A stretch of DNA of 64,000 bases from Rahnella victoriana (GTDB lineage Bacteria; Pseudomonadota; Gammaproteobacteria; Enterobacterales; Enterobacteriaceae). Positions 39,213 to 50,947 of the stretch are shown in pieces (positions within the stretch are counted from its first letter, which is position 1; the number at the start of each line of letters is the position of its first letter). Location: contig NZ_SJOJ01000003.1 in assembly GCF_004330295.1 (NCBI RefSeq), positions 186,001-250,000 on the forward strand, written 5' to 3'. Below the pieces are notes generated by a model. It saw only the letters and a list, made by a program, of their open reading frames with translations, did not search any database and was not told where the DNA came from. The translations under genes and the position numbers were made by a program.

Positions 39213-41207
39213 TTATTTCAATAACGCCTGCGCTTTCGCGACCACATTATCCGCTGTAAAACCGAACTCCCTGAACAGTTGCTCTGCGGGTGCAGATTCC
39301 CCGAAGGAGGTCATGCCGACAATGGCTCCGTTAAGGCCGACGTATTTGTACCAGTAATCGGCGATACCGGCCTCAACGGCGACACGCGCGGTCACGGCTT
39401 TTGGCAGCACGGCTTCACGGTATGCCGCATCCTGCTGATCGAAGACATCGGTAGACGGCATGGACACCACGCGCACTTTGGTGCCAGCAGCGGCCAGTTT
39501 ATCTGCGGCCTCTACGGTAATGCCGACTTCCGAACCGGTGGCAATCAGGATCACCTCCGGCGTGCCGTCAGAATCTTTCAGCACATAACCGCCGCGCGCC
39601 ACGTTTGCCAGTTGCTCAGGCGTACGCGGCTGCTGGGTTAAATTCTGACGCGAGAAGATCAGGGCAGAAGGGCCGTCAGTTCGCTCAATGGCATATTTCC
39701 ACGCCACCGCTGATTCCACCTGATCACCCGGCCGCCAGGTGTTCATGTTTGGCGTCACGCGCAGGCTGGCCATTTGTTCCACCGGCTGATGCGTCGGGCC
39801 GTCTTCACCCAGACCGATGGAGTCGTGGGTATACACGAACACGTTGCGGATTTTCATCAGCGCGGCCAGACGTACGGCGTTACGGGCATATTCGACGAAC
39901 ATCAGGAAGGTCGCGGAATAAGGCAGGAAACCGCCATGCAGGGCGATACCGTTGGTGATGGCCGTCATGCCGAATTCACGTACGCCGTAGTGGATGTAGT
40001 TACCGGCCTGATCGTCACCGATCGATTTCGAGCCAGACCACATGGTCAGGTTACTTGGCGCAAGGTCAGCGGAGCCGCCAAGGAATTCCGGCAGGATTTT
40101 ACCAAAGGACTCCAGCGTATTTTGCGAGGCTTTACGGCTGGCAATATTGGCGGGTTTTGCCTGCAATTCTTCGATGTATTTCTGCGCTTCGCTTTGCCAG
40201 TTAGCAGGCAGTTCGCCACTCACACGACGTTCAAATTCGGCGGCCAGTTGCGGATAGGCCTTGGCATAGGCGGCAAACTTGTCGTTCCAGGCTTTCTCTT
40301 TCGCTTTACCGGCTTCTTTGGCATCCCATTGGGCGTAAATATCCTGCGGTATTTCAAACGGAGGGTAGTTCCAGCCAATGTGTTTGCGGGTGGCAGCGAC
40401 TTCATCGTCACCCAGCGCGGCGCCATGCGCGCCGTGGGTACCGGCTTTGTTCGGTGAGCCGAACGCGATCACGGTTTTGCACAGCAACAGCGACGGTTTG
40501 TCTTTCACGTTGCGGGCTTCTTCGATGGCGGCTTTTACGGCGTCAGGATCATGACCGTCAATGCCACGGATCACATGCCAGTGGTAGGCTTCAAAGCGTT
40601 TGGCGGTGTCATCGGTGAACCAGCCTTCCACATGACCGTCGATGGAGATCCCGTTGTCATCATAAAACGCAATCAGCTTACCGAGTTTCATGGTGCCTGC
40701 GAGTGAACAGGCTTCGTGTGAGATGCCTTCCATCATGCAGCCATCACCGAGGAAAGCGTAGGTGTAGTGATTCACGATATCGTGATTTTCACGGTTAAAC
40801 TGAGCCGCCAGCGTGCGCTCGGCAATCGCGAAGCCCACGGCGTTAGCGATCCCCTGACCCAGCGGGCCGGTGGTGGTTTCAACGCCCGGCGTATAGCCGA
40901 ATTCCGGGTGTCCCGGTGTTTTGGAATGCAGCTGGCGGAAATTCTCCAGCTCTTTCATTGGCAGGTCGTAACCGGTTAAATGCAGCAGGCTGTATTGCAG
41001 CATCGAGCCGTGTCCGTTGGACATCAGGAAGCGGTCACGATCGGCCCATTTCGGGTTGGTCGGGTTGTGATTCATATAATCACGCCACAGCACTTCGGCA
41101 ATGTCAGCCATGCCCATCGGGGCGCCGGGGTGGCCGGAATTCGCTTTCTGAACGGCGTCCATGCTCAGGGCGCGGATCGCATTCGCTAGTTCTTTACGAG
41201 AAGGCAT
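39213..41207 (-). CDS. tktB: Transketolase
   Basis: It moves two-carbon ketol units between pentose-phosphate and glycolytic sugars with thiamine diphosphate. It is 664 residues. The TPP/Mg motif [13 protein letters not shown]...[26 protein letters not shown] at the N-terminus and the pyrimidine-domain segment [19 protein letters not shown] are all present, and so is the [19 protein letters not shown] loop. I name it tktB from its place after talA and opposite maeB, as in E. coli; sequence alone does not separate it from tktA. ATG at 41207 has GGAG 5 bases before it. Confidence 0.93.
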   Translation of the reverse strand: MPSRKELANAIRALSMDAVQKANSGHPGAPMGMADIAEVLWRDYMNHNPTNPKWADRDRFLMSNGHGSMLQYSLLHLTGYDLPMKELENFRQLHSKTPGHPEFGYTPGVETTTGPLGQGIANAVGFAIAERTLAAQFNRENHDIVNHYTYAFLGDGCMMEGISHEACSLAGTMKLGKLIAFYDDNGISIDGHVEGWFTDDTAKRFEAYHWHVIRGIDGHDPDAVKAAIEEARNVKDKPSLLLCKTVIAFGSPNKAGTHGAHGAALGDDEVAATRKHIGWNYPPFEIPQDIYAQWDAKEAGKAKEKAWNDKFAAYAKAYPQLAAEFERRVSGELPANWQSEAQKYIEELQAKPANIASRKASQNTLESFGKILPEFLGGSADLAPSNLTMWSGSKSIGDDQAGNYIHYGVREFGMTAITNGIALHGGFLPYSATFLMFVEYARNAVRLAALMKIRNVFVYTHDSIGLGEDGPTHQPVEQMASLRVTPNMNTWRPGDQVESAVAWKYAIERTDGPSALIFSRQNLTQQPRTPEQLANVARGGYVLKDSDGTPEVILIATGSEVGITVEAADKLAAAGTKVRVVSMPSTDVFDQQDAAYREAVLPKAVTARVAVEAGIADYWYKYVGLNGAIVGMTSFGESAPAEQLFREFGFTADNVVAKAQALLK

Positions 41208-41237
41208 ATTCACTCCATCTGGTTATTCAATACAAAA

Positions 41238-42188
41238 CTACAGTTGTGCTGACAGCACATCTTCGAGTTTTTTCTGGTCGGTGGCGAACTGGCGAATACC
41301 TTCTGCGAGTTTATCCACGGCCATCGCATCCTGATGATGTTCCCAGAGGAATTCTGCCTGTGTCAGTGGTGCGGGTTTTTTGCCACCCTTATCCGATGGC
41401 TGCAATTTACGTTCAACCGGTGCGTCACTGGCTTTAAGTTCTTCCAGCAGGTTGGGTGAAAGGGTCAAGCGATCACAACCGGCCAGTGCCAGAACCTGTT
41501 CCACCTTGCGGAAACTGGCGCCCATGATGACGGTCTCGTAGCCGTGAGATTTGTAGTAATCGTAGATAGTACGGACAGATTTCACGCCCGGATCTTGTTC
41601 CACGTCGTAGGCGGCATTCGGTTCTTTAGCTTTGTACCAGTCATAGATACGGCCAACGAACGGGGAAATCAGGTAAACACCGGCTTCGGCGCAGGCGCGT
41701 GCCTGGGCAAAGGAGAACAGCAAGGTCAGGTTACAGTTGATGCCTTCTTTTTCCAGTGCTTCAGCGGCTTTGATGCCTTCCCATGTGGAAGCCAGCTTGA
41801 TGAGAATGCGTGATTTGTCGATACCCTGATCCTGATACAAGCCAATCAGTTTGCGGGCTTTTTCGATACACAATTCGCGGTCAAACGACAGGCGGGCATC
41901 GACTTCTGTCGAGATGCGCCCCGGAACGCTTTTCAGGATTTCCACACCGATATTCACGGCCAGCTTGTCTGTGGCATTGACCACCTGAGTCTCTTTGCTG
42001 CCGCCCTGCTTACGGGCATAGTCCAGCGCGTCTTTAATCAGGTTTTGGTATTGCGGCAGGTCGGCTGCTTTGAGGATCAGCGAAGGATTGGTGGTCGCAT
42101 CCTGAGGCTCGAAATGACGGATAGATTCAATGTCACCGCTGTCGGCAACGACGGTGGTGATTTTTTTTAGTGCGTCTAACTGGTTCAT
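41238..42188 (-). CDS. talA: Transaldolase
   Basis: It transfers the dihydroxyacetone unit from sedoheptulose 7-phosphate to glyceraldehyde 3-phosphate. It is 316 residues, the usual size. [13 protein letters not shown] is the N-terminal signature and the Schiff-base Lys lies in [35 protein letters not shown] and [12 protein letters not shown] complete the active site. It is followed by tktB after 30 bases, so both make one pentose-phosphate operon, divergent from maeB. Confidence 0.95.
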   Translation of the reverse strand: MNQLDALKKITTVVADSGDIESIRHFEPQDATTNPSLILKAADLPQYQNLIKDALDYARKQGGSKETQVVNATDKLAVNIGVEILKSVPGRISTEVDARLSFDRELCIEKARKLIGLYQDQGIDKSRILIKLASTWEGIKAAEALEKEGINCNLTLLFSFAQARACAEAGVYLISPFVGRIYDWYKAKEPNAAYDVEQDPGVKSVRTIYDYYKSHGYETVIMGASFRKVEQVLALAGCDRLTLSPNLLEELKASDAPVERKLQPSDKGGKKPAPLTQAEFLWEHHQDAMAVDKLAEGIRQFATDQKKLEDVLSAQL

Positions 42189-42602
42189 CTCTTAGCTCCT
42201 TGGCAAGAAAAAACGATACAGCAATAAGGTCGTCCGACTCTCTTTCGTAGGGCTCCTACCCTGCATCATTCGGTTAACAAACTGAATGCGCTTTTTCTGA
42301 TTACTGCAATGGGTCTCAACAATGACGGCCCCTGTTGCCCCACAAACTGAGCGTCTGACGGGTAAAGCGCAAGGCCAAACTTTAAGCTTAGTTGATTTTT
42401 ACGAGACGTCTTCCACGAATGAAAAGTAATCAATGTAACGGCGAAATTTTGGTCGTTATCCGCCTCTGGCCGTGGCATGGTTATCTATACTGGTCAGCGG
42501 GAAAAGCCGATGGTGAAATTTCCCCGTACCCTGTTGCCCCTACAAATGTCCCTACAAAAAGTTGTCTCTACAAAAAATAAGAAACAAGAAAAGGATCCTG
42601 CA
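42189..42602. other. Intergenic control region talA-maeB
   Basis: This 414-base region lies between divergent genes. It must hold both promoters, but I found no clear CRP, FNR or CreB-type (TTCAC repeats) site and no stable RNA. An open frame that runs into maeB from 42477 is an extension of the maeB frame without its own ribosome binding site. Confidence 0.5.
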
Positions 42603-44882
42603 ATGGACGAACAACTCAAACAAAGTGCGCTCGATTTTCACGAGTTTCCGGTGCCCGGAAAAATACAGGTTTCGCCGACCAAACCCCTTGCCACGCAACG
42701 TGATCTGGCTCTGGCCTATTCGCCGGGCGTCGCCGCTCCATGCCTGGAAATCGCCAAAGATCCGCTGGCGGCTTACAAGTACACCGCCCGTGGCAATCTG
42801 GTGGCGGTGATTTCCAACGGGACCGCCGTTCTCGGGCTGGGCAATATCGGTGCGCTGGCCGGTAAACCGGTGATGGAAGGCAAGGGCGTATTGTTCAAGA
42901 AATTCGCCGGTATCGACGTATTTGATATCGAAGTTGATGAGAACGATCCCGATAAGCTGATCGACGTGATCGCCGCGCTGGAACCGACATTCGGCGGTAT
43001 CAACCTTGAAGACATCAAAGCGCCGGAGTGTTTTTACATCGAGAAAAAGCTGCGGGAACGGATGAAGATCCCGGTATTTCATGACGATCAGCACGGCACG
43101 GCCATTATTTGTACCGCAGCGGTGCTTAACGGTTTGCGTGTGGTCGGGAAAAACATTTCAGATGTGCGGCTGGTGGTGTCAGGTGCCGGGGCTTCCGCCA
43201 TTGCCTGCCTGAATCTGCTGGTGGCGCTGGGGCTGAAACGCCACAACATCACGGCCTGTGATTCCCGTGGCGTGATTTATCAGGGCCGCGAAGAGAACAT
43301 GGCCGAAACCAAAGCGGCTTATGCCATTGCAGATAACGGTCAGCGCACGCTTGGCGATGCGATCCCGGAGGCGGACATTTTCCTCGGCTGTTCCGGCCCC
43401 GGCGTTCTGACGCAGGATATGGTGAAAACCATGGCGAAGGATCCGCTGATCCTGGCGCTGGCCAATCCTGAGCCGGAGATTTTACCGCCGCTGGCAAAAG
43501 CCGTACGGCCTGATGCCATTATCTGCACCGGCCGTTCGGATTATCCGAATCAGGTCAACAACGTCCTGTGCTTCCCGTTCATTTTTCGCGGGGCGCTGGA
43601 TGTCGGCGCGACCACCATCAATGAAGAAATGAAACTGGCCTGCGTTCACGCCATCGCAGATCTGGCGATGGCGGAACAAAGCGATGTGGTGGCTTCTGCT
43701 TATGGCGAAGAAGAGTTGTCTTTCGGACCGGAATACATCATTCCCAAGCCTTTTGATCCGCGCCTGATTGTGAAAATTGCGCCAGCGGTGGCGAAAGCGG
43801 CGATGGATTCTGGTGTCGCCATGCGCCCGATTGACGATCTGGACGCGTATACCGAAAAACTCACCGAGTTTGTCTACAAAACCAACCTGTTTATGAAGCC
43901 GATTTTCTCGCAGGCGAAGAAAGACGCCAAACGGGTGGTGATGGCGGAAGGGGAAGAAGAGCGCGTCCTGCATGCCACGCAGGAGCTGATTTCTCTCGGG
44001 CTGGCAAAACCGATTCTGGTCGGCAGGCCGAGCGTGATTGCCATGCGCATTAAGAAACTGGGTCTGCAACTGGAGGCGGGACGGGATTTCGAAGTGGTCA
44101 ATAACGAATCCGACCCGCGTTTTAACGAATACTGGCGCGAATATTATCAGCTGATGAAACGGCGCGGTGTCTCGCAGGAGCAGGCGCGGCGGGCGGTGAT
44201 CGGCAATCCGACGCTGATTTCCGCTATTATGCTGTTACGCGGCGAAGCGGATGCGATGATCTGCGGAACGGTCGGCACTTATCATGAGCACTATGACATC
44301 GTCGAAAAGGTGTTTGGCTTCCGCCGGGGTACGCATGTTGCCGGGGCGATGAATGCCCTGTTGCTGCCAAGCGGTAATACGTTTATTGCGGATACTTACG
44401 TCAATGATGACCCGACACCCGAGCAACTGACGGAAATCACGCTGATGGCGGCAGAAACGGTGAGACGATTTGGCATTGAGCCGAAAGTGGCGCTGTTGTC
44501 CCATTCCAGTTTCGGCACCTCCGACAGCCCGGCCGCGCTGAAAATGCGCCGTACGCTGCAACTGATTAATGAGCGTGATCCTGATCTGGAAATCGACGGT
44601 GAGATGCATGGTGACGCGGCACTGGTCGAAAGCATCCGTCAGGACATCATGCCGGACAGTCCGCTGAAAGGGTCGGCGAATATCCTGATCATGCCGAACA
44701 TGGAATCGGCGCGCATCAGTTACAACCTGCTGCGGGTTTCCTGTTCAGAAGGGGTAACGGTGGGACCGGTGCTGATGGGCGTTTCAAAACCGGTGCATAT
44801 TCTCACGCCGATCGCCTCGGTCAGGCGGATTGTGAATATGGTGGCGTTAGCCGTGGTGGAAGCGCAAACCGAGCCGCTATAA
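42603..44882 (+). CDS. maeB: NADP-dependent malic enzyme MaeB (with phosphotransacetylase-like domain)
   Basis: It decarboxylates malate to pyruvate with NADPH formation. It is 759 residues, the E. coli length. The malic domain (about 1-430) has [16 protein letters not shown], the metal loop FHDDQHGTA and the dinucleotide motif [16 protein letters not shown]. The C-terminal part (about 430-759) is a phosphate acetyltransferase-like domain ([34 protein letters not shown]), thought to be regulatory. I chose ATG 42603 ([21 protein letters not shown]) with AAGGA upstream. It is divergent from talA-tktB as in E. coli. Confidence 0.97.
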   Translation: MDEQLKQSALDFHEFPVPGKIQVSPTKPLATQRDLALAYSPGVAAPCLEIAKDPLAAYKYTARGNLVAVISNGTAVLGLGNIGALAGKPVMEGKGVLFKKFAGIDVFDIEVDENDPDKLIDVIAALEPTFGGINLEDIKAPECFYIEKKLRERMKIPVFHDDQHGTAIICTAAVLNGLRVVGKNISDVRLVVSGAGASAIACLNLLVALGLKRHNITACDSRGVIYQGREENMAETKAAYAIADNGQRTLGDAIPEADIFLGCSGPGVLTQDMVKTMAKDPLILALANPEPEILPPLAKAVRPDAIICTGRSDYPNQVNNVLCFPFIFRGALDVGATTINEEMKLACVHAIADLAMAEQSDVVASAYGEEELSFGPEYIIPKPFDPRLIVKIAPAVAKAAMDSGVAMRPIDDLDAYTEKLTEFVYKTNLFMKPIFSQAKKDAKRVVMAEGEEERVLHATQELISLGLAKPILVGRPSVIAMRIKKLGLQLEAGRDFEVVNNESDPRFNEYWREYYQLMKRRGVSQEQARRAVIGNPTLISAIMLLRGEADAMICGTVGTYHEHYDIVEKVFGFRRGTHVAGAMNALLLPSGNTFIADTYVNDDPTPEQLTEITLMAAETVRRFGIEPKVALLSHSSFGTSDSPAALKMRRTLQLINERDPDLEIDGEMHGDAALVESIRQDIMPDSPLKGSANILIMPNMESARISYNLLRVSCSEGVTVGPVLMGVSKPVHILTPIASVRRIVNMVALAVVEAQTEPL

Positions 44883-44888
44883 ATCAGC

Positions 44889-44913
44889 AAGGGCGCCGCA
44901 ACAGGCGCCCTTT
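44889..44913 (+). terminator. Terminator of maeB
   Basis: AAGGGCGCC and GGCGCCCTT form a 9-bp stem with a 6-base loop, seven bases after the stop. The T run is short. Confidence 0.75.
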
Positions 44914-44925
44914 AAAAAGAGTTAC

Positions 44926-45873
44926 TCAGTATTTCACTTCGCCGATACGTTCCAGCGCATCGACGATCAGATCCCAGAAACGCTGATGATCGAGTTTTAC
45001 CGCCACTTGCGTATGGCAATCCGGCGGCGGCGGGGCGCGGAAATCCGCGACGGTCATGCCGAGGGTTAAGGTGCCGGTCAGTTCGATATCCACCGGGACT
45101 TTTTGCACGGTCATGACATTCGGATCAATCACGTAAGCCACCGCGCACGGATCATGAACAGGTGGTGAATCAAAGCCCTGCCGGTCTTTGTAGCTCAGAC
45201 CAAAGAAATCGAGCAGCTCGCCGACAAATTTCGCAGGCTGTGTCCCCACGGCGGCGATGCGCGCGGCGACGTCCGGTGTTGCCAGTGCCTGATGGGTTAA
45301 ATCCAGTCCGACCATGGTCAGCGGCCATTTTTCGTTGAACACGATATGGGCGGCTTCCGGGTCAATCTTGATGTTGAACTCGGCGACTGCGCTCCAGTTC
45401 CCCACATGATAACCGCCGCCCATCAGCACCACTTCTTTCACCCGTTCCGCAATGCGTGGTTCTTTGCGCACGGCCATGGCGATGTTGGTCAGTCCGCCGG
45501 TAGGCACCAGAGTGATGGTTTTCGGCGGATGAGACATGATCAGATCAATGATCAGGTCGATCGCATGAACAGGTTCAAGTGTGATGGCCGCTTCCGGCAA
45601 TACCGGGCCGTCCAGACCGGACTCGCCGTGGATCTCGTCCGCCACTTCAATCTGACGCACCAGAGGACGCGTTGCCCCCGCCGCAAACGGCACACCGGTC
45701 AGGTTAATCACACGAGCAACGGCAAGTGCGTTGCGGGTGACTTTCTCCAGCGTCTGATTACCAACCACCGTCGTGACGGCCAGCAGTTCGATATCGGGGT
45801 TACCGTGCGCCAGTAACATCGCGATAGCATCGTCGTGCCCCGGATCGCAATCAAGGATGATCTTTTTGACCAT
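44926..45873 (-). CDS. Inosine-uridine nucleoside hydrolase family enzyme
   Basis: A ribonucleoside hydrolase of 315 residues that frees ribose and base. The calcium-binding motif is IILDCDPGHDDAIAMLLA, and the second Asp cluster is in GLDGPVLP, VLMGGGYHVGNWSAVAEFNIKIDPEAA and VHDPCAVAYVI. It resembles RihA/RihB, but I would not choose between them. The released ribose could enter the nearby pentose-phosphate genes. It stands alone, convergent with maeB, with a purine-rich AAGGAATAAG stretch before its ATG. Confidence 0.9.
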   Translation of the reverse strand: MVKKIILDCDPGHDDAIAMLLAHGNPDIELLAVTTVVGNQTLEKVTRNALAVARVINLTGVPFAAGATRPLVRQIEVADEIHGESGLDGPVLPEAAITLEPVHAIDLIIDLIMSHPPKTITLVPTGGLTNIAMAVRKEPRIAERVKEVVLMGGGYHVGNWSAVAEFNIKIDPEAAHIVFNEKWPLTMVGLDLTHQALATPDVAARIAAVGTQPAKFVGELLDFFGLSYKDRQGFDSPPVHDPCAVAYVIDPNVMTVQKVPVDIELTGTLTLGMTVADFRAPPPPDCHTQVAVKLDHQRFWDLIVDALERIGEVKY

Positions 45874-45927
45874 TTCTTATTCCTTTAATTAATGTAGTGG
45901 TACTTCGGTTTCGACAGCCAGACTGGA

Positions 45928-46376
45928 TTATTTTTTGGCTTGTTGCAGCCACTTATCCAGTTCATTGGCAAATTGCTGGCGGTCGCGCTGATTAAGCGCA
46001 GGCGGCCCGCCGGTCTGCACGCCGCTGGCGCGCATGGTGTCCATAAAATCACGCATGTTCAGGCGTTCTTTGATGGTTTCCGTGGTGTAACGCTCGCCGC
46101 GCGGGTTCAGCGCCACGCCGCCTTTCTCAATGACTTCGGCGGCCAGCGGGATATCGGCGGTGATCACCAGATCGCCCGGTTCGGTGCGTTTCACAATTTC
46201 GTTATCGGCGACGTCAAAACCCGCTTCGACCCGCAGGGTGCGCAGATATTTTGACGGCGGCGTACGGATGATCTGGTTGGCTACCAGCGTCACCATCATG
46301 CCGGTGCGTTCGGCGGCACGGAACAGCACGTCTTTGATGACGTTCGGACATGCATCCGCATCAACCCAGATTTGCA

Positions 46377-46377
<1 letters not shown>
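45928..46377 (-). CDS. yaiI: YaiI (DUF188 / UPF0178) protein
   Basis: A 149-residue protein of the DUF188 family, a PIN-like fold of unknown function. The family start [22 protein letters not shown], with its acidic cluster, and the mid-part [28 protein letters not shown] are characteristic. Its ATG overlaps the hemF stop by one base (TGATG), so it is translated from the hemF message. In E. coli yaiI is elsewhere, so the coupling to hemF is a lineage feature. Confidence 0.9.
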
Positions 46378-47360
<983 letters not shown>

Positions 47361-47433
47361 TCAGCGCCGTGCGGGCGCTGAATGAGAAAAAAGTGGTCAT
47401 CAGTATAGCGTGATTTGCTGTCAGTTTGGCAGC

Positions 47434-48318
47434 TCAGTGGGGTTTACGCTCGTTGGCGTCGAAATAGCTAAAGAAATTCACAATACCCTGTGAAATGGCC
47501 TGCGCAATTTCGCGGCGGAATGCCGTGGTGCTCAGTAACTGTTCTTCCTGATGGTTGGTGATAAAGGACGTTTCCACCAGAATCGACGGAATTGACGGCG
47601 ATTTCAGTACGGCAAAGGCCGCCTGTTCGGTTTGCTGACTGTGAAGATGGTGGATCGGGCGGATCCTGTCGAGCACATGGTGACCCAGCGTCAGACTGTT
47701 TTTAATGGTGTCGGTCTGTACCAGATCAAACAGGACTTGCTGGAGATAATTGTTGTCTTCTTTGGCATATTTCGCACCTGCGACCAGATCGGCATCGTTT
47801 TCTTTTTTCGACATGTAACGCGCCATGGCGCTACTGGCTCCCCGGTTGGAGAGCGCGAAAACCGACGCGCCGGAGGCTGTCGGGCTGGTGTAACCATCGG
47901 CATGAATCGAGACGAACAGATCGGCCTGATGCTGATGTGCCAGTTCAACACGCTGATAAAGCGGAATAAAGTGATCTGAATCGCGGGTCAGTTTGACCTC
48001 AATATGGCTTTGTTCGCCCAGAAATTCCCGCACATAGTTGGCGATTTCCAGCACCACATGTTTTTCTTCCGAGCCTTCATGGCCGACAGCACCGGAATCT
48101 ATACCGCCGTGGCCGGGGTCGATCATCACCAGTTTTTTTGCGCCCGGTGGTTTAGGGGCCGGGGCGGATTTGGTGATGTGCTCCTGCTGTGCGGCGCTGG
48201 CAGAACGTGAACCGAAAGCGGCAATGGCTAATCCAAGCCCGGACAGTAACAACTGGCGACGGGTGGCGGCGGCAGGGAGAGGCTGGAAATGCAGAAATTT
48301 ATTCAGGGGGTTTAACAT
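47434..48318 (-). CDS. amiA: N-acetylmuramoyl-L-alanine amidase AmiA
   Basis: A periplasmic zinc amidase of 294 residues that removes stem peptides from peptidoglycan for daughter-cell separation. The N-terminus is a Tat signal (ATRRQLLLSGLGLAIAAFG, processed near ASA). The catalytic domain has MIDPGHGGIDSGAVG (zinc His), the second Glu in HVVLEIA, VSIHADGYTS and the ending SILVETSFITNHQEE with the catalytic Glu. EnvC activates it in E. coli. The ATG lies near GTAACGGACTG; the gene heads the amiA-hemF-yaiI series. Confidence 0.95.
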   Translation of the reverse strand: MLNPLNKFLHFQPLPAAATRRQLLLSGLGLAIAAFGSRSASAAQQEHITKSAPAPKPPGAKKLVMIDPGHGGIDSGAVGHEGSEEKHVVLEIANYVREFLGEQSHIEVKLTRDSDHFIPLYQRVELAHQHQADLFVSIHADGYTSPTASGASVFALSNRGASSAMARYMSKKENDADLVAGAKYAKEDNNYLQQVLFDLVQTDTIKNSLTLGHHVLDRIRPIHHLHSQQTEQAAFAVLKSPSIPSILVETSFITNHQEEQLLSTTAFRREIAQAISQGIVNFFSYFDANERKPH

Positions 48319-48595
48319 CAGTCCGTTACCGTCAGAAAAAATGCAGAATGCCCTATGTTATAGAGTATCTTTTTTATAGTTTCGATCTGAGAACTATTAC
48401 TTTTTATGAATATTGTGTCGTGAATGAATCTGCCACCGAATAAATCTCCGTCTGCGGAGAGGCGGCCTGTTGTTTTATGTGAAGATTTTATCGCTGAAAA
48501 CGGTTCATAAAGTACACAATCTGTGATTTTGATGTTGCGTATCAATCAGATCACGCGATAATCAGATAAACCCCTACTAACAGCGGCGAACAGTG

Positions 48596-49021
48596 ATGGA
48601 AATTCGCGTATACCGTCAAGAAGATTTCGAAGAAGTACTGACCTTATGGGAACGTTGCGACCTGCTGCGTCCGTGGAATGATCCTGAGCTGGATATTGAA
48701 CGTAAAATTAACCACAGCCCCGAGTTTTTCCTGGTGGCGGAAGTGGGCGGTGAAGTGGTGGCGACGCTGATGGGCGGCTACGATGGTCATCGCGGATCAG
48801 CCAATTATCTGGGTGTACATCCTGATTATCGCGGCCGTGGCATTGCCAATGCGCTGGTAAACCGTCTGGAGAAGAAGTTAATCGCCCGCGGTTGCCCGAA
48901 AATGAATTTAATGGTGCGTGCTGAAAACGATGCGGTAGTCAGCATGTATGAAAAACTGGGTTATGAGATTTCGGATACCCTTTTGTTGGGCAAACGTTTG
49001 ATCGAAGATCAAGAGTATTGA
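48596..49021 (+). CDS. ypeA: GNAT acetyltransferase YpeA
   Basis: A 141-residue acetyltransferase nearly identical to E. coli YpeA ([37 protein letters not shown] at the start). The acetyl-CoA loop is [22 protein letters not shown] and the C-terminal strand is [26 protein letters not shown]. The substrate is not known. I start at ATG 48596; a GTG sits one codon upstream. It is divergent from amiA, and its order with amiA and yfeZYX matches E. coli. Confidence 0.95.
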   Translation: MEIRVYRQEDFEEVLTLWERCDLLRPWNDPELDIERKINHSPEFFLVAEVGGEVVATLMGGYDGHRGSANYLGVHPDYRGRGIANALVNRLEKKLIARGCPKMNLMVRAENDAVVSMYEKLGYEISDTLLLGKRLIEDQEY

Positions 49022-49037
49022 CGTCGTTTCCTCAATA

Positions 49038-49075
49038 AAAAGCCCCGGCAGGAGTGATCCGCCGGGGCTTCGTTT
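49038..49075. terminator. Bidirectional terminator between ypeA and the BOF gene
   Basis: AAGCCCCGGC (49040-49049) and GCCGGGGCTT (49061-49070) form a perfect 10-bp stem, with A's on the left and T's on the right. Confidence 0.9.
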
Positions 49076-49081
49076 TCTGCG

Positions 49082-49483
49082 TTACTTGATCAGTTTTACG
49101 CTTTTGACATCCACTTCCACAGAGTTCCAGTCTTTATCGACTTTACCTTCAATGCGGATTTTGTCTTTCGGCGACACGTTCTGTCCCTGCCAGCGTTTGC
49201 CATCAATTTCGACATTGAGGGTGCCGGTGTTGTCGCGGAAAATGTATTTATCATGGTCGATGCGCTGATCGATGAACCCTTCCAGCATCACCCACTGATC
49301 ATCCTTCATGGTTTGCGTGTCTTTCACCGTGCTCAGCGCCGTGGTGCCGGTGAAACCGCCCTGCGCGGCAGGCTGGGTTTGCGTTTCCTGCGCCGACGGG
49401 CCGTTAAAGCCACCGGTCTGCTGGGCAAACGCGGTTGCGGAACAAAGTGCAATGAGGGTTGCCAGCGTGATCTTCTTCATCAT
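49082..49483 (-). CDS. BOF-family periplasmic stress protein (YgiW/VisP-like)
   Basis: A 133-residue exported protein. The signal peptide MMKKITLATLIALCSATAFA ends at Ala-Gln-Gln. A Gln/Gly/Thr-rich linker is followed by the bacterial OB-fold (WVMLEGFIDQRIDHDKYIFRDNTGTLNVEIDGKRWQGQNVSPKDKIRIEGKVDKDW). Related YgiW/VisP proteins bind peptidoglycan-type sugars or aid stress tolerance in Salmonella and E. coli. I start at ATG 49483 with AAGGA upstream; a longer frame lacks a site. The gene stands alone rather than beside qseBC, so orthology to YgiW is not certain. Confidence 0.85.
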   Translation of the reverse strand: MMKKITLATLIALCSATAFAQQTGGFNGPSAQETQTQPAAQGGFTGTTALSTVKDTQTMKDDQWVMLEGFIDQRIDHDKYIFRDNTGTLNVEIDGKRWQGQNVSPKDKIRIEGKVDKDWNSVEVDVKSVKLIK

Positions 49484-49683
49484 AATAGTCGTCCTTAAGT
49501 TAATGTTTCCAGAGCACCGGCAACTATGACATCGTTCAGGATGGGTTGCCGTGTTAGAAACCATTAAAGCAGACTGTTCTTAACAGTTTCTTAAGCGCCT
49601 GCCCGACAGACGTCGATTTATGTCGGGTATGTCCCTGAGCGAGGGTTAACTTTCACCTTATTTGCAGGAACGTTGTTCTTTTT

Positions 49684-50127
49684 ATGAACCCGGATGATTA
49701 TAACGACCACGGTATGTTGCGGTTGCCGCTGTGGTTCTGGACGATTTTGATTTTGCAGGCGCGGACCTGGATATTGTTTGTGATGGTCGGTGCGTCACGT
49801 CAGCAGGGCAGTGATCTGCTGGCGTTGTTTTATCCCGAATCGCAGAATTTCTGGTCCGGTATGTTGCTCGGTTTGCCGCCCGCGCTGGTGTTTTTGCTCA
49901 GCGGACGCCGGCATTTGTGGCCACGGGTCTGGCAGGCCGGTTACTGGCTGTTGCTGGCCGGTATGTTCATCACCTTTGCCTTGCAGGCGCTGGGTTTGTG
50001 GCAAAGTACCGACAGTATTTCAGGTGTGGACATTGTGCTGGCGTTGCTGGATGCCGCCGCGCTGGCTTACTGGTTAATGAGCCGTCGTCTGCGCGCCTGT
50101 TTTGATGCCGCGCGCCGTCTGGTCTGA
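49684..50127 (+). CDS. yfeZ: YfeZ, DUF2919 inner-membrane protein
   Basis: A 147-residue membrane protein with about four segments (LPLWFWTILILQARTWILFVMVG, GMLLGLPPALVFLLSG, GYWLLLAGMFITFALQAL and IVLALLDAAALAYWLMS). Its function is unknown. Position before yfeY and yfeX, and after ypeA, is as in E. coli, and the start MNPDDYNDHGMLRLP is that of the DUF2919 family. The ribosome binding site is weak. Confidence 0.82.
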   Translation: MNPDDYNDHGMLRLPLWFWTILILQARTWILFVMVGASRQQGSDLLALFYPESQNFWSGMLLGLPPALVFLLSGRRHLWPRVWQAGYWLLLAGMFITFALQALGLWQSTDSISGVDIVLALLDAAALAYWLMSRRLRACFDAARRLV

Positions 50128-50147
50128 AGCATATTCCATTTGGGGCT

Positions 50148-50175
50148 GAACTTTCTTACTGAGTAAGTACTCGAA
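50148..50175 (+). promoter_or_regulatory. Sigma-E-type promoter of yfeY
   Basis: GAACTT (50148-50153) and TCGAA (50171-50175) are 17 bases apart, close to the sigma-E pattern GGAACTT-N16-TCnnA. yfeY is a known RpoE-regulated lipoprotein gene in E. coli, which supports the call. Confidence 0.6.
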
Positions 50176-50212
50176 CTGGCGCTAAACAATAATGATTCAA
50201 GGAGTGTACCGA

Positions 50213-50842
50213 ATGACTGTTCGCCTGCGGGTTCGCCCGCTGTTACTGGCGCTGCCGCTGATCCTGACCGGCTGTTCGTCGATGTCACATATGTCATGGC
50301 CAGACGTCTCCTGGTCAGCGATGAATCCGCTTAACTGGTTTGGCAGCAGTGCGACGGTCAGCGATAAAGGTGTCGGTGGGATCACCGCCAGCACGCCGCT
50401 GACGGAAACCGCGATCACTGACGCGCTCGACGGCGACTATACCCTGCGCAGTGGTATGTCGATGAGCAACGGCAAAATGCTCAGCTTCTTCCAGGCGATG
50501 GATGGCAAAGAGGTGAAAATGTCGATCAGCGGCGAGCCGAAAGGCACGGTGCAGCGCGTTGACGTGGTGGATCCGAAAGTCGAAAGCGAGTGGGGCGTCA
50601 AAATCGGTACGCCGTTCAGCGATCTCTACAGCAAGGCTTTTGATGTGTGCGTGAAGGGTGAAGGTGATGACGCCGAAAGCGTCGAGTGTAAAGCGCCGCA
50701 AAGTGCTCACGTGACCTATGTGTTCAGCGGTATCTGGCATGGCCCGGATTCGCTGATGCCTTCGGATGATGCCCTGAAAGACTGGAAGGTCAGCAAAATT
50801 ATCTGGCGCGCCAATCCGGCACAGGCCGCTGCCGCGCAATAA
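50213..50842 (+). CDS. yfeY: YfeY, sigma-E-regulated lipoprotein (DUF1131)
   Basis: A lipoprotein of 209 residues. The signal peptide MTVRLRVRPLLLALPLILTGC ends at Cys21, followed by SS, so outer-membrane sorting is likely. The mature part contains GGITASTPLTETAITDALDGDYTLRSGM and GIWHGPDSLMPSDDALKDWKVSKIIW, typical of DUF1131. I start at ATG 50213 with AAGGAG 8 bases before it, rather than the ATG at 50192. The exact role is unknown. A sigma-E-like promoter lies about 40 bases upstream. Confidence 0.9.
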   Translation: MTVRLRVRPLLLALPLILTGCSSMSHMSWPDVSWSAMNPLNWFGSSATVSDKGVGGITASTPLTETAITDALDGDYTLRSGMSMSNGKMLSFFQAMDGKEVKMSISGEPKGTVQRVDVVDPKVESEWGVKIGTPFSDLYSKAFDVCVKGEGDDAESVECKAPQSAHVTYVFSGIWHGPDSLMPSDDALKDWKVSKIIWRANPAQAAAAQ

Positions 50843-50870
50843 AACGGTTTTCTCCGCTTAAAAAGCCCTC

Positions 50871-50899
50871 AATGCCTTGCCTTCGCGCAAGGCATTTTT
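50871..50899 (+). terminator. Terminator of yfeY
   Basis: AATGCCTTGC (50871-50880) and GCAAGGCATT (50887-50896) form a perfect 10-bp stem with loop CTTCGC, followed by T's. Confidence 0.9.
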
Positions 50900-50947
50900 A
50901 TTGACATCCGGTATGATGACGCCGGTCAAATTAACGAGGATGAGAAG

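Noticed and set aside
17653-42412. Shared motif TTTTACGAGACGTCT at about 17653 and 42398
   Set aside because: Shared 15-mers and 12-bp palindromes are expected by chance in 64 kb; flanks do not match.
42477-42602. Longer MaeB N-terminus
   Set aside because: It lacks a ribosome binding site; from 42603 the protein has the exact 759-residue length and conserved start.
48529-48545. TTGAT-N7-ATCAA upstream of ypeA as an FNR site
   Set aside because: FNR needs a four-base spacer; the spacing here is seven.
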